Shown here piece by piece: positions 1 through 6,552 of a DNA stretch of 11,538 nt. The stretch's first letter is position 1. Every line of letters begins with the position of its first letter. The position numbers and the translations under genes were made by a program. A model generated the notes under the pieces. It did not search any database and was not told where the DNA came from. It saw only the letters and a list, made by a program, of their open reading frames with translations. This DNA comes from Mollicutes bacterium (GTDB taxonomy: Bacteria > Bacillota_I > Bacilli_A > Izemoplasmatales > Izemoplasmataceae), in NCBI GenBank assembly GCA_003559585.1, contig PWKX01000033.1:1-11538 (forward strand). The letters run 5' to 3'.

Positions 1-775
1 GCGTCAGATATTCTGGATCTGGATCGGTTTTAATGTCATCGAGTTGATTGAATTTTTGATTGGCTAACAACAAATCCCGGTTAAAGCGAATGTCTTTATC
101 GCGGTCAAACTTTAAGAAAAAGTCATGGCCTTTACGGCTTAAGACAACGGGAAAAAATAAAAGTGGGGCTTTGGTGATAAACCCTTCGCCTGGTAATTTA
201 CCTTCGATGAAGGGATATGCAATGTATAAATGATAAGAACCAGTTTCCTTAGCATCGCGGTTAACATGTCTGTTTAACAGTGTTAACCGACGATAAAACG
301 CATCCTGCGTGTGATGTTTAGTGTCGGTTAGTTGAATGGGTTTGGTATGAATATTTCTTAAAAAGGTATCAAAACTGATGGTTTCTGGGGCGCTGAATAA
401 ATCAAGCCCTAATTTTTGTGATAGTTTACCGGTGTATAAGTTCCGGTTTCGTTTTGATATGTTTGTTAAACGGTCTTTATAATCAGCAAGTATTTTTTTA
501 GATTTTTTTGAGACGTTAACTTCTTGAATTTGTTGGTGTTTAAATTTATAAATCTCACGTAAAAAATCCTCGGCATACCGTGCGATAAACACATCGCCTA
601 AACCTTGGATTGCTTTGAAATCTGATTGTTTTAAAGGTTTGCGCTTCGCCATCTCTTTTAACGCGTCATCAGAACAAACCACGGGTATGCGTCCTGTGGC
701 ATCTTTATCGCGAATTTTCAACTTATCTCGCACGTCTGATAAGGCTTCAAGTAATGGGTCTTTTCTTAAAGGCAT
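1..775 (-). CDS. HRDC/DUF4011-type superfamily I helicase, N-terminal part (partial)
   Basis: The frame is open from an ATG at 775 to the left edge, giving 258 residues of a protein that continues outside the window. Residues about 5-78 look like an HRDC domain, a helical nucleic-acid-binding module found in RecQ and related helicases: 'PVVCSDDALKEMA' and 'FKAIQGLGDVFIARYAEDFL' carry the usual pattern. From about residue 96 the protein resembles the DUF4011 N-terminal region of large superfamily I DNA/RNA helicases: 'LTNISKRNRNLY' matches the family's 'L.DLS.RNRLL' pattern, and 'APLLFFPVVLSRKG' its 'PLLL.PV.L' strand. The Walker motifs would lie in the missing part. The start is supported by AGGATG about 10 bases upstream and by a promoter at 813-841. 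The gene is divergent from the membrane protein gene at 926. The helicase role is inferred from the N-terminal domains only. Confidence 0.75.
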   Translation of the reverse strand, partial: MPLRKDPLLEALSDVRDKLKIRDKDATGRIPVVCSDDALKEMAKRKPLKQSDFKAIQGLGDVFIARYAEDFLREIYKFKHQQIQEVNVSKKSKKILADYKDRLTNISKRNRNLYTGKLSQKLGLDLFSAPETISFDTFLRNIHTKPIQLTDTKHHTQDAFYRRLTLLNRHVNRDAKETGSYHLYIAYPFIEGKLPGEGFITKAPLLFFPVVLSRKGHDFFLKFDRDKDIRFNRDLLLANQKFNQLDDIKTDPDPEYLT

Positions 776-812
776 AGTGAGTCACATCCTTGATGTTTTG
801 TATCTATAGTTT

Positions 813-841
813 ATCATATTTTTCAGTAATCTGTTGTTGAA
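813..841 (-). promoter_or_regulatory. Candidate sigma-A promoter of the HRDC helicase gene
   Basis: On the minus strand there is TTCAAC (836-841), a 17-base spacer, and TATGAT (813-818). Both hexamers are near consensus with ideal spacing. The predicted transcription start lies near 806, about 30 bases before the ATG at 775. Confidence 0.5.
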
Positions 842-879
842 GTTCACATCAAAAATACTATCTTATTTCTTTTTAAGCG

Positions 880-888
880 TGGTACAAT
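880..888 (+). promoter_or_regulatory. Candidate extended -10 promoter of the YwaF-like gene
   Basis: TGGTACAAT has the TGn extension followed by TACAAT (5 of 6 matches to TATAAT). No convincing -35 hexamer is present, as is common for extended -10 promoters. The predicted start is near 895, about 30 bases before the likely TTG start at 926. Confidence 0.45.
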
Positions 889-925
889 ATATTTAGTGTA
901 TAACATTTGAAAGGATGTGTTCTTA

Positions 926-1622
926 TTGCCAGTTGTTTTTGGATTTGAACACATGGTGTATTCTGTTGTTTCAATTGGTTTGTTAAGCAGCTTGGTTTGG
1001 GTGTTTTTAAAACTTGCAAAGACACCAAAACAACAAGCATATGGGTTTAAAATTGCTGGTCTTTTACTGCTTGCTGCGATTGTATTTAACCGGTTAAGTA
1101 TTGTTTTAATGGGTGGGCATGTCTCTAAGATTTTGCCCGGTACTTTTTGTGGTCTAAACGCGTTGTTGCTATCGATTGGACTGCTTGTTTTTAAACGAAA
1201 CCATGCGTTTTTCCACTGTGTGGCTTTTATCGGCTTTTTAGGTGGTTTAATCACGATGGTTTATCCTGATTTCATTAATCAAAGCACATCAATTTTTTTA
1301 CCCGAAAACCATCTCTGGGCTCATGCATCATTCTTTGATTGTTTTTATTGTCATCGCCATGGTTAAAAGTGGCTATGTAGTCCCTAGTATTAAAAAATGG
1401 CATTACATGGTCATTGGGTTATCGTTTTATATGAACTATGGCTTATTTTTAATCACAATGTTAGGGTATGATGATGCGATGATCATTTTTAATCCCATTT
1501 TAAGCAACACCCCATTGAACTGGTTGGTGATGGGCGTGATTGTGCTTGTGCTTCATGGGCTGTTTCTTTTGATATATAGCTATTTTCAACACACGTTCAA
1601 ACAAAAACCCGCGTTGCTTTAA
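926..1622 (+). pseudogene. YwaF/TIGR02206-family integral membrane protein, split by a frameshift
   Basis: Two overlapping plus-strand frames encode consecutive parts of one protein. The first frame has transmembrane stretches and the family-like run 'FLGGLITMVYPDFI'. Read on, it becomes non-family sequence after the T7 run at 1293-1299 and ends at 1366. In the +1 frame the text continues sensibly as 'YPKTISGLMHHSLIVFIVIA' and runs to a TAA at 1620-1622. Removing one T from the run joins both into about 231 residues, the normal size for this multi-pass family of unknown function. The likely start is TTG 926, placed 10 bases after AAAGGA at 910-915. A GTG at 917 is in frame but too close to that site. 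It could be a true pseudogene, a sequencing or assembly indel, or slippage-tolerant expression. Family assignment rests on recognised motifs and hydrophobicity. Confidence 0.7.
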
Positions 1623-1645
1623 CCAACAAGCAACGCGGATTTTTT
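1603..1645. terminator. Bidirectional intrinsic terminator between convergent genes
   Basis: An 11-bp perfect stem CCGCGTTGCTT (1609-1619) / AAGCAACGCGG (1628-1638) has an 8-base loop. It is followed on the plus strand by a T run (1640-1645) and preceded by five As (1603-1607) that form the U tail for the minus strand. It serves the YwaF-like gene, whose TAA lies at the edge of the loop, and the ATPase gene, whose stop codon at 1644-1646 overlaps the T run. Confidence 0.85.
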
Positions 1646-3503
1646 ATGTCAATAAACGCAAACTATTTAAGATAACCAAAATGGTTGATACTTCATGCAT
1701 CAAAACCCCAAAGGGTAAATTAAGAATACCAAAAAGGTTACTGATGAGCAGTAAGACAATCACGGCGATTGAAAATACCACGTTTTGAGTGATGATGCGT
1801 CGCATCTTGTTTGACAAGGTGAACACATCGGTAAGTTTCGTTAAATCGTTGTCCATTAAAACAATATCACTGGTTTCTAAGGAGACATCAGTCCCTGCGC
1901 CCATCGCGATTGACACATTGGCCTGTGTTAGGGCTGGGGCATCATTGATGCCATCACCAAGCATGAGCACATGGCCTTGTTTTTGGTAGGTTTTGACATG
2001 GCTTAATTTATCCTCAGGATAACAATCACTATGAACGTGTTTAATGCCTAAGGTTTCAGCGATTTGATTGGCACTATAAGCGTGGTCACCTGTCATTAAT
2101 ACAACCTTGATTTTGAATGTGTGTAGTGCGTTAATGAGTGCTTTTAGATTTGGTCTTAATGAGTCTTCTAAAGTGATAAAGCCAATCATGGTTTCATCTT
2201 TATAAATGCCAACATGTGAGTATGCCTGGTCATCTAAGGATGAGAATTGTTCATCAACCCACGGTGTTTTAGGATGATCAAAACGGCCAACTTGATAGGT
2301 CGAATCCCCAATGGTTGCACTAACACCAGCCCCAGAGGTTTCTTGGGTGTTGAGGCTTGTCAAGGCCTCAGTCTCATCAAAATGTTTTAAAATGGCGTTG
2401 GCTAAGGGATGGGTTGATTGTGATTCTAAGGCTTTGATGACTTGAAAAAGATAATTTTTATCTTCTTTAGGGTCGATGTAGACGTGTTTAACTTCTGGTT
2501 CGCCTGTGGTTAAAGTCCCTGTTTTATCAAACACAATGGTTTTGATATCTTTTAATGTTTCTAAGTGACTACCACCTTTAATTAAAACACGGTTTTTAGA
2601 TGCACGAGAAAGCGCTGATAATTGCGCGGGGGCGATCGAAGCAACCAGGGCGCAAGGTGAGCCAACAACTAAAACAATGGTCCCACGATAAAATGATTCA
2701 CTAGCGCTTAGCCAACCAAACAAAGGTGGTAAAAACATATAGACTAAAGCCATCGCAATCACGACGTAGACATAATAACGTTCAAAGATTTCGACGTTGC
2801 TTTGTGCTTCTGATTTATCCGCTTGAGCATCTTTCACAAAATCAACGATTTTTTGAACGATCGATTCTTTTGGGTCTTTTAAGCATTGGACAGTAATCAT
2901 GCCATCCACGTTGATACTAGAAGCATAGACCTTATCATGAACTTGCTTATCGACGGGCATCGGTTCACCGGTAATGGCAGCTTCTTTAACGGTGGTTTGT
3001 CCTTCACTGATCACACCGTCAACCGGCACCATGTCGCCTGGTTTTACCAATACATATTGTTGGGGCTTAATTTGATCAACTGGCACTTCTATTTCTTCAC
3101 CGTTTTGAAGCAGGCGAGCAGTTTTTGGAGATAAATCCAACAACCCTTTTAATTCTTTTTCACTTTTTTTCGTGGCATACGTTTCTAAGACACCGCTAAT
3201 GGAAAAAATCAAGATCAAGATGGCGCCTTCTCCAAAATTACCCGTTACAAACGCTGATAAAGCGGCTAAAACCATTAAAATTTCAACATTTAAGTGTTTA
3301 TTGCGTTTGGTTAATATCACGCCTTCTTTGGCTTTATAAAACCCGCCAATGATATAAGCAATCGCAAAGATTACAGCCACGGGTGTGGTTTTACCGAGAA
3401 TGGCTTGTAAAATAAATGCGGCAATGATCAAAAGCAAACCTAGTGCCGCTGCAAAGATTTGTCTTGTGAGTAAATACGCTTCGTGTTTAAATAGTTTAGA
3501 CAC
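1644..3503 (-). CDS. P1B-4-type heavy-metal efflux ATPase (Fe2+/Co2+/Zn2+ exporter-like)
   Basis: This is a membrane P-type ATPase of 619 residues from the chosen start. Motifs numbered from that start: actuator TGEP 178-181, membrane metal-site SPC 282-284, phosphorylated Asp 326 in DKTGTLTTG, the P1B-specific HP 365-366, a TGDH nucleotide-site region, GDGINDAP from 516, and HEVST from 603 in the last membrane helix. SPC rather than CPC, together with HE-x-S-T, is typical of the P1B-4 group (CoaT/PfeT/CtpD). Members export Fe(II), Co(II) or sometimes Zn(II). There is no N-terminal cysteine metal-binding domain, also typical. About eight membrane segments are visible. I chose GTG 3503 because GGAGG (3511-3515) lies exactly 7 bases upstream. 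An in-frame ATG at 3527 would sit at or before the predicted transcription start. The exact metal cannot be read from sequence. Confidence 0.92.
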   Translation of the reverse strand: MSKLFKHEAYLLTRQIFAAALGLLLIIAAFILQAILGKTTPVAVIFAIAYIIGGFYKAKEGVILTKRNKHLNVEILMVLAALSAFVTGNFGEGAILILIFSISGVLETYATKKSEKELKGLLDLSPKTARLLQNGEEIEVPVDQIKPQQYVLVKPGDMVPVDGVISEGQTTVKEAAITGEPMPVDKQVHDKVYASSINVDGMITVQCLKDPKESIVQKIVDFVKDAQADKSEAQSNVEIFERYYVYVVIAMALVYMFLPPLFGWLSASESFYRGTIVLVVGSPCALVASIAPAQLSALSRASKNRVLIKGGSHLETLKDIKTIVFDKTGTLTTGEPEVKHVYIDPKEDKNYLFQVIKALESQSTHPLANAILKHFDETEALTSLNTQETSGAGVSATIGDSTYQVGRFDHPKTPWVDEQFSSLDDQAYSHVGIYKDETMIGFITLEDSLRPNLKALINALHTFKIKVVLMTGDHAYSANQIAETLGIKHVHSDCYPEDKLSHVKTYQKQGHVLMLGDGINDAPALTQANVSIAMGAGTDVSLETSDIVLMDNDLTKLTDVFTLSNKMRRIITQNVVFSIAVIVLLLISNLFGILNLPFGVLMHEVSTILVILNSLRLLT

Positions 3504-3531
3504 GGCCATCCCTCCCTTGGTAATCAATACA

Positions 3532-3559
3532 ATCTTAACACTGATTACAGTTTTTACAA
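3532..3559 (-). promoter_or_regulatory. Candidate promoter of the metal-efflux ATPase
   Basis: On the minus strand TTGTAA (3554-3559) is followed by a 16-base spacer and TAAGAT (3532-3537, 4 of 6 matches). It would start transcription near 3525 and leave a leader of about 20 bases that contains GGAGG and the GTG start. The -35 hexamer lies inside one copy of the direct repeat at 3554-3565. Confidence 0.35.
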
Positions 3560-3587
3560 ATAAGTCCGTGTTTTATTACAAATAAGT
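3554..3587. repeat. Pair of 12-bp direct repeats, likely operator for the ATPase gene
   Basis: The 12-base word TTACAAATAAGT (plus strand) occurs at 3554-3565 and again, identically, at 3576-3587. The period is 22 bp, about two helical turns, so both copies face the same side of the DNA. They overlap the putative -35 region of the ATPase promoter. This is the arrangement expected for cooperative binding of a regulator. The word does not match the Fur or PerR consensus inverted repeats as I know them. Operator function is inferred. Confidence 0.5.
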
Positions 3588-3671
3588 GATAAATTGATTT
3601 TAACATAAAAATGGTTGAATGGATGGATAACTTTGCTTAACTATTTTTTTTCTATTTAATCTTCACCGTTA

Positions 3672-3715
3672 AAAAAACCACAAATGACAAACGCGCTTGT
3701 CTTTTGTGGTTTTTT
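3672..3715 (-). terminator. Strong intrinsic terminator upstream of the ATPase gene
   Basis: A long hairpin is formed by 3672-3690 and 3697-3715: AAAAAACCACAAA and GACAA pair with TTGTC and TTTGTGGTTTTTT, with a single T-T mismatch and a 6-base loop ACGCGC. On the minus strand it ends in seven Ts, and on the plus strand in six. Because all nearby genes run on the minus strand, it most likely ends transcription coming from the XRE gene or from the structured element at 3717-3825. It could also act as an attenuator ahead of the ATPase gene. Confidence 0.8.
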
Positions 3716-3716
3716 A

Positions 3717-3825
3717 CCGTATGTGGTGCTCAGTGTTGGCATCGATACCCATTCATTGACGTTAGTTCCCCTTTAAACTAGCGGCAATGCAACGTTAATA
3801 ACAAAGGTGTTGAGCACCACACCGG
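3717..3825. ncRNA. Candidate structured RNA: two-stem inverted-repeat element with symmetric internal loop
   Basis: An outer stem pairs CCG 3717-3719 with CGG 3823-3825 and, after a small internal loop, 3722-3732 with 3811-3821 perfectly (11 bp). It encloses two 21-base unpaired arms (3733-3753 and 3790-3810). A terminal hairpin pairs 3754-3767 with 3776-3789 around the loop CCCCTTTA: 13 of 14 positions pair if the plus strand is transcribed (one T-G wobble, one A-G mismatch), 12 of 14 if the minus strand is. No coding frame explains this. The minus strand has a following terminator and a weak promoter near 3854-3883. The plus strand gives slightly better pairing. It could be a small RNA, a leader or attenuator for the ATPase, or the 3' end of the xre transcript. 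I could not match it to SRP RNA, T-box, yybP-ykoY or another family I remember. A 6S-like shape (closing stem, central bubble, end hairpin) is noted, but it is short for 6S. Confidence 0.4.
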
Positions 3826-3853
3826 CTAAGCTTAGTTTAGCTGTTCAATGCTC

Positions 3854-3883
3854 ATAATAAAAGTGGAGTTTAACAATACTGAA
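3854..3883 (-). promoter_or_regulatory. Weak candidate promoter for the structured element
   Basis: On the minus strand TTCAGT (3878-3883, 3 of 6) is separated by 18 bases from TATTAT (3854-3859, 5 of 6). It would start an RNA near 3847, running through the structured element to the terminator at 3672, about 175 bases in all. The -35 is poor, so the call is tentative. Confidence 0.25.
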
Positions 3884-3909
3884 CACATTCCATGATAAGT
3901 GAACCGCTT

Positions 3910-4866
3910 TTATAAACGAATAAACTTGGTCTTAGCATCATCGGTGTGATAAAGTTTGTAGCCTTGATAGTATTTAAGCATATATTCATAGATATGAAGG
4001 GCGTAAACGATGTTGGTGATCAGCACAACAGGAATAAGCAATAAATCAAACGGCCCGTGGTTAGAAATGGATTCACCGTTTAAAAAAAGCACCCCCATCA
4101 CCACCAATAAAAACATATCAAACCCATAAAGCAATTGAAACAACCACATATTAAAGTGATGCGGGATGTTTTTAAAAGCAATCGGTTTACGGCTGGTGAT
4201 AACTGGCACGTGGATGATTAAGGTGAGTAAGTACACAAACAACCAGATGATGGCCAAAACAGAAAACAACTGTATGCTATCAAACATCTCAACGACTTGA
4301 TAGACGACAAAGGCAAACATCATCGCAAAAAAGCTAACAAGCGCTTTTACAATAAGAATCACAACGGGGATGATGGCTGGTTTTTCTTCTTCTGGTGGTT
4401 GTTTATACATGACGTCATTATTTAAGGGCACATCTAATTCCAAGTACGATTGATTTAAGCTTTTAAATTTAAGTACAATGCCATAAACAATCACCACAGA
4501 CCAAAATAAGAGGAACATAAAATCAAAGAAGCGTGATTCTAAATACAGTACTAAAATGGTTGATAATAAGGCAACAACAATAAAACCCATTTGTAAAGGA
4601 GAGCGGGCATCTTGCAGTGGATAATACTTTATTTTTTTAACTTTATTTGAGGGGGAGACATCGCCATCAATATCATCAAACAATTGATCATAGCTCACCT
4701 CAAACAAATCAACCAACTGCACAATGATGTGATGCGGTGGGTCGTTTTTACCAGACTCATAGTTGCTGATGGATGATTTACTAACAAACAGTTTTTTGGC
4801 CAAATCTTGTTGACTTAGCCCGTGCTGTTTTCTTAATTTTTGAATGTTTTCTCCGAGTTTTTCCAT
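3910..4866 (-). CDS. Membrane-anchored XRE-family transcriptional regulator
   Basis: The protein has 318 residues. Residues 4-64 form a Cro/C1-type helix-turn-helix domain ('LGENIQKLRKQHGLSQQDLA', 'SKSSISNYESGKNDPP', 'LVDLFEVSYDQLF'), a DNA-binding module. After a short charged linker the rest is a membrane domain with about six hydrophobic segments (roughly residues 92-132, 163-188, 197-221, 236-262 and 272-295). Such XRE-plus-membrane proteins are known in Bacillota and are thought to couple a membrane or ligand signal to transcription, but the signal here is unknown. The start is supported by AAAAGGGG about 7 bases upstream. It is the last gene of the fetA-fetB-oxidoreductase-pentapeptide array, 40 bases after its neighbour. 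It may regulate that array or the downstream ATPase, which is inference. Confidence 0.85.
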   Translation of the reverse strand: MEKLGENIQKLRKQHGLSQQDLAKKLFVSKSSISNYESGKNDPPHHIIVQLVDLFEVSYDQLFDDIDGDVSPSNKVKKIKYYPLQDARSPLQMGFIVVALLSTILVLYLESRFFDFMFLLFWSVVIVYGIVLKFKSLNQSYLELDVPLNNDVMYKQPPEEEKPAIIPVVILIVKALVSFFAMMFAFVVYQVVEMFDSIQLFSVLAIIWLFVYLLTLIIHVPVITSRKPIAFKNIPHHFNMWLFQLLYGFDMFLLVVMGVLFLNGESISNHGPFDLLLIPVVLITNIVYALHIYEYMLKYYQGYKLYHTDDAKTKFIRL

Positions 4867-4906
4867 ATTGATCCCCTTTTATTAACCGGTACCGTCATCA
4901 AAGACG

Positions 4907-5545
4907 CTATGCCTGTTTAATTTTAATGCCTAATAATGTACAAAGTTGTGGCGCTTGGGTTTCATTAATGTGCATGCCTTCAACATCCGTTGCACCAATG
5001 CGCATGTTGGTGATGTTGGCGGTTGAAACATCGATGGTTTTAAATGAGGTATCGTGAATCAATGCTTTTTCAAGATCGGTTTCATCGAACACGACATCTT
5101 TTAACGTGGTATGAAAAAAGCTGCTTTCTGGTAGTGTTGTTTTAATAAAGTGAACGGTTTTTAATTTACAATCTGTGAACCCAAGATATTGTGCCTTGGT
5201 TTCATTCATTAAAACATGTTCAATGTGACTGTCTTTAAACAAAGTTCCATCTAATTTTGAATGATTGAATGTTGTGCGAATCACCGAAGTATGGTCGCAA
5301 GTGTTGTTGGTAAACGCGACGTTTTCGAAGTGACAATCCATCAACTCTAGTCTTGTGAAATCACATTGTTTGATGACACAGTTGGTAAACATCACCTCAT
5401 CAAAGATGACGTGATGATGTTTTTGAGCTTCGATGTAGACATCTTTTAAATGGACACCTTCGATGCGCGCATCGTTTTTTAAGGTCAGTTGATGTTTGAG
5501 TTTGAAACCCTGTGGTGGGTGTTTGGGTGGTTGTCGTTTTTTCAT
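4907..5545 (-). CDS. Pentapeptide-repeat-like beta-helix protein
   Basis: This 212-residue protein has no signal peptide and no membrane segment. Residues about 24-175 show a five-residue periodicity with central Phe, Leu or Val, as in 'FDEVMFTNCVIKQCDFTRLE' and 'LMDCHFENVAFTNNTCDHTS'. This is a degenerate form of the A(D/N)LXX pentapeptide repeat, which folds as a right-handed quadrilateral beta-helix. The C-terminal end ('IDVSTANITNMRIGATDVEG', then 'MHINETQAPQLCTLLGIKI') resembles the closing segment of YjbI/YxxA-like pentapeptide proteins. Function is unknown; some relatives bind DNA gyrase, and nothing here shows that. The start is supported by TAGGAG 5 bases upstream. It follows the oxidoreductase gene by 25 bases and precedes xre by 40, so co-transcription is likely. 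Confidence 0.8.
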   Translation of the reverse strand: MKKRQPPKHPPQGFKLKHQLTLKNDARIEGVHLKDVYIEAQKHHHVIFDEVMFTNCVIKQCDFTRLELMDCHFENVAFTNNTCDHTSVIRTTFNHSKLDGTLFKDSHIEHVLMNETKAQYLGFTDCKLKTVHFIKTTLPESSFFHTTLKDVVFDETDLEKALIHDTSFKTIDVSTANITNMRIGATDVEGMHINETQAPQLCTLLGIKIKQA

Positions 5546-5570
5546 ATAGGCTCCTAGCGTTGTTGTATCA

Positions 5571-6548
5571 TCATGCGTCTTCTTCTTGTGGATAGCGCAT
5601 CTGCCAGTCTTTTCTTAAAGCGTCCATTTGTTTTAAGACGGCAATGGACGTTGAAGCTGGCATGATATGGCTTTCAAGTTTACCTGCCTTCAAGCAATCG
5701 ATGACCGCTCTGATTTGATATTCAAATCCGTTAACATCATGGGGATAAGCAATGGTATTGATGTGTTGGTTGTTCAAATCATAGATATGAGCATGTTCAG
5801 AAGCCCAAAATCTAGGTAACTTGATGATGCCTTTGGTGCCTTTAATGATGGCATCACGGTTAACTGGTTTATCTAGTGATGCCGATAAAGTGGCGGTGGC
5901 GTTTTCATAATGATAGGTGATGGTTTCTTCTAAATCAGTGCCGGTGTGATAAAAGGTTACTTCTGAGGTTATTGTTGTTGGTTCACCTAAAATCAAATTG
6001 GCTAACGTGATTGGGTAAATACCAATATCTAGTAAAGCCCCACCGCCTAAAGCGGGGTTAAATAACCGGTGTTCATCATGTTTATCGGGTTGAAAGTGAA
6101 AATTAGCGTTCAGTTCAACCACATCACCAATCACGCCATCATTTACCGCTTTAACGACGGCTTGAATGGTAGGTAAAAAGCGGGTCCACATCGCTTCTAA
6201 CACAAACACACCACGTTGATGGGCTTTGTCATATACCGCTTGGGCTTGCACGCTGTTTAACGTAAAAGCTTTTTCACAAATGATTGGTTTGTTATAATCA
6301 AGGGCTTCCATCATATGTTCATAGTGTAGCCCGTGTGGGGTGGCAATGTAAACACAATCCACAGCTTCATCTTGATATAAATCTTGATATGAATCGTAAG
6401 CTTTTTTAAACTGATGCTTGTCTTTAAAGGCTTCTGCTTTTGCCATGTTTCTTGATGCCACAGCATAAGCTTCTCCCTCTGTGGCGCTTAAGGCTTCAGC
6501 GAATGTATGCGCAATGTTCCCAGCGCCAATAATGCCAAATTTTATCAT
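5571..6548 (-). CDS. Gfo/Idh/MocA-family NAD(P)-dependent oxidoreductase
   Basis: The 325 residues match the usual family length. The N-terminal Rossmann fold starts with 'FGIIGAGNIA' (GxGxxA nucleotide motif, residues 4-13). 'CEKAFTLN' at 91-98 corresponds to the family's EKP motif with catalytic Lys 93, here with Ala instead of Pro. 'EAMWTRF' (118-124) and 'GGALLDIGIYP' (169-179) are typical of the dihydrodiol-dehydrogenase-like subgroup, with Asp 174 and Tyr 178 in the substrate pocket. Family members oxidise or reduce sugars, inositols and related cyclic alcohols. The substrate cannot be predicted here. The start has AAGGAGTG 7 bases upstream, overlapping the end of fetB, and the gap to fetB is 4 bases. 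No sugar transporter or kinase accompanies it, so its link to the iron exporter genes may be only transcriptional. Confidence 0.9.
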   Translation of the reverse strand: MIKFGIIGAGNIAHTFAEALSATEGEAYAVASRNMAKAEAFKDKHQFKKAYDSYQDLYQDEAVDCVYIATPHGLHYEHMMEALDYNKPIICEKAFTLNSVQAQAVYDKAHQRGVFVLEAMWTRFLPTIQAVVKAVNDGVIGDVVELNANFHFQPDKHDEHRLFNPALGGGALLDIGIYPITLANLILGEPTTITSEVTFYHTGTDLEETITYHYENATATLSASLDKPVNRDAIIKGTKGIIKLPRFWASEHAHIYDLNNQHINTIAYPHDVNGFEYQIRAVIDCLKAGKLESHIMPASTSIAVLKQMDALRKDWQMRYPQEEDA

Positions 6549-6552
6549 CGTT

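Noticed and set aside
615..809. Short plus-strand frame opposite the HRDC helicase start
   Set aside because: Antisense to a well-supported gene and covers that gene's promoter; no ribosome site.
844..1254. 136-codon minus-strand open frame opposite the YwaF-like gene
   Set aside because: Lies antisense to family-recognisable coding sequence, its product is compositionally odd, and it has no ribosome site.
2886..3134. 82-codon plus-strand frame opposite the ATPase
   Set aside because: Antisense shadow; the opposite strand carries diagnostic P-type ATPase motifs.
3504..3527. ATG 3527 as ATPase start
   Set aside because: GGAGG lies downstream of it and 7 bases before GTG 3503; the predicted transcription start is near 3525.
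3717..3825. yybP-ykoY (Mn) riboswitch
   Set aside because: The minus strand contains AAAGGGGAACTA and CTGAG, which recall conserved pieces, but the first lies in a hairpin loop and the required helices are not in the right order.
3827..3836. Ten-base palindrome CTAAGCTTAG as a protein-binding site
   Set aside because: Perfect but short and AT-rich; no second copy or promoter relation to support it.
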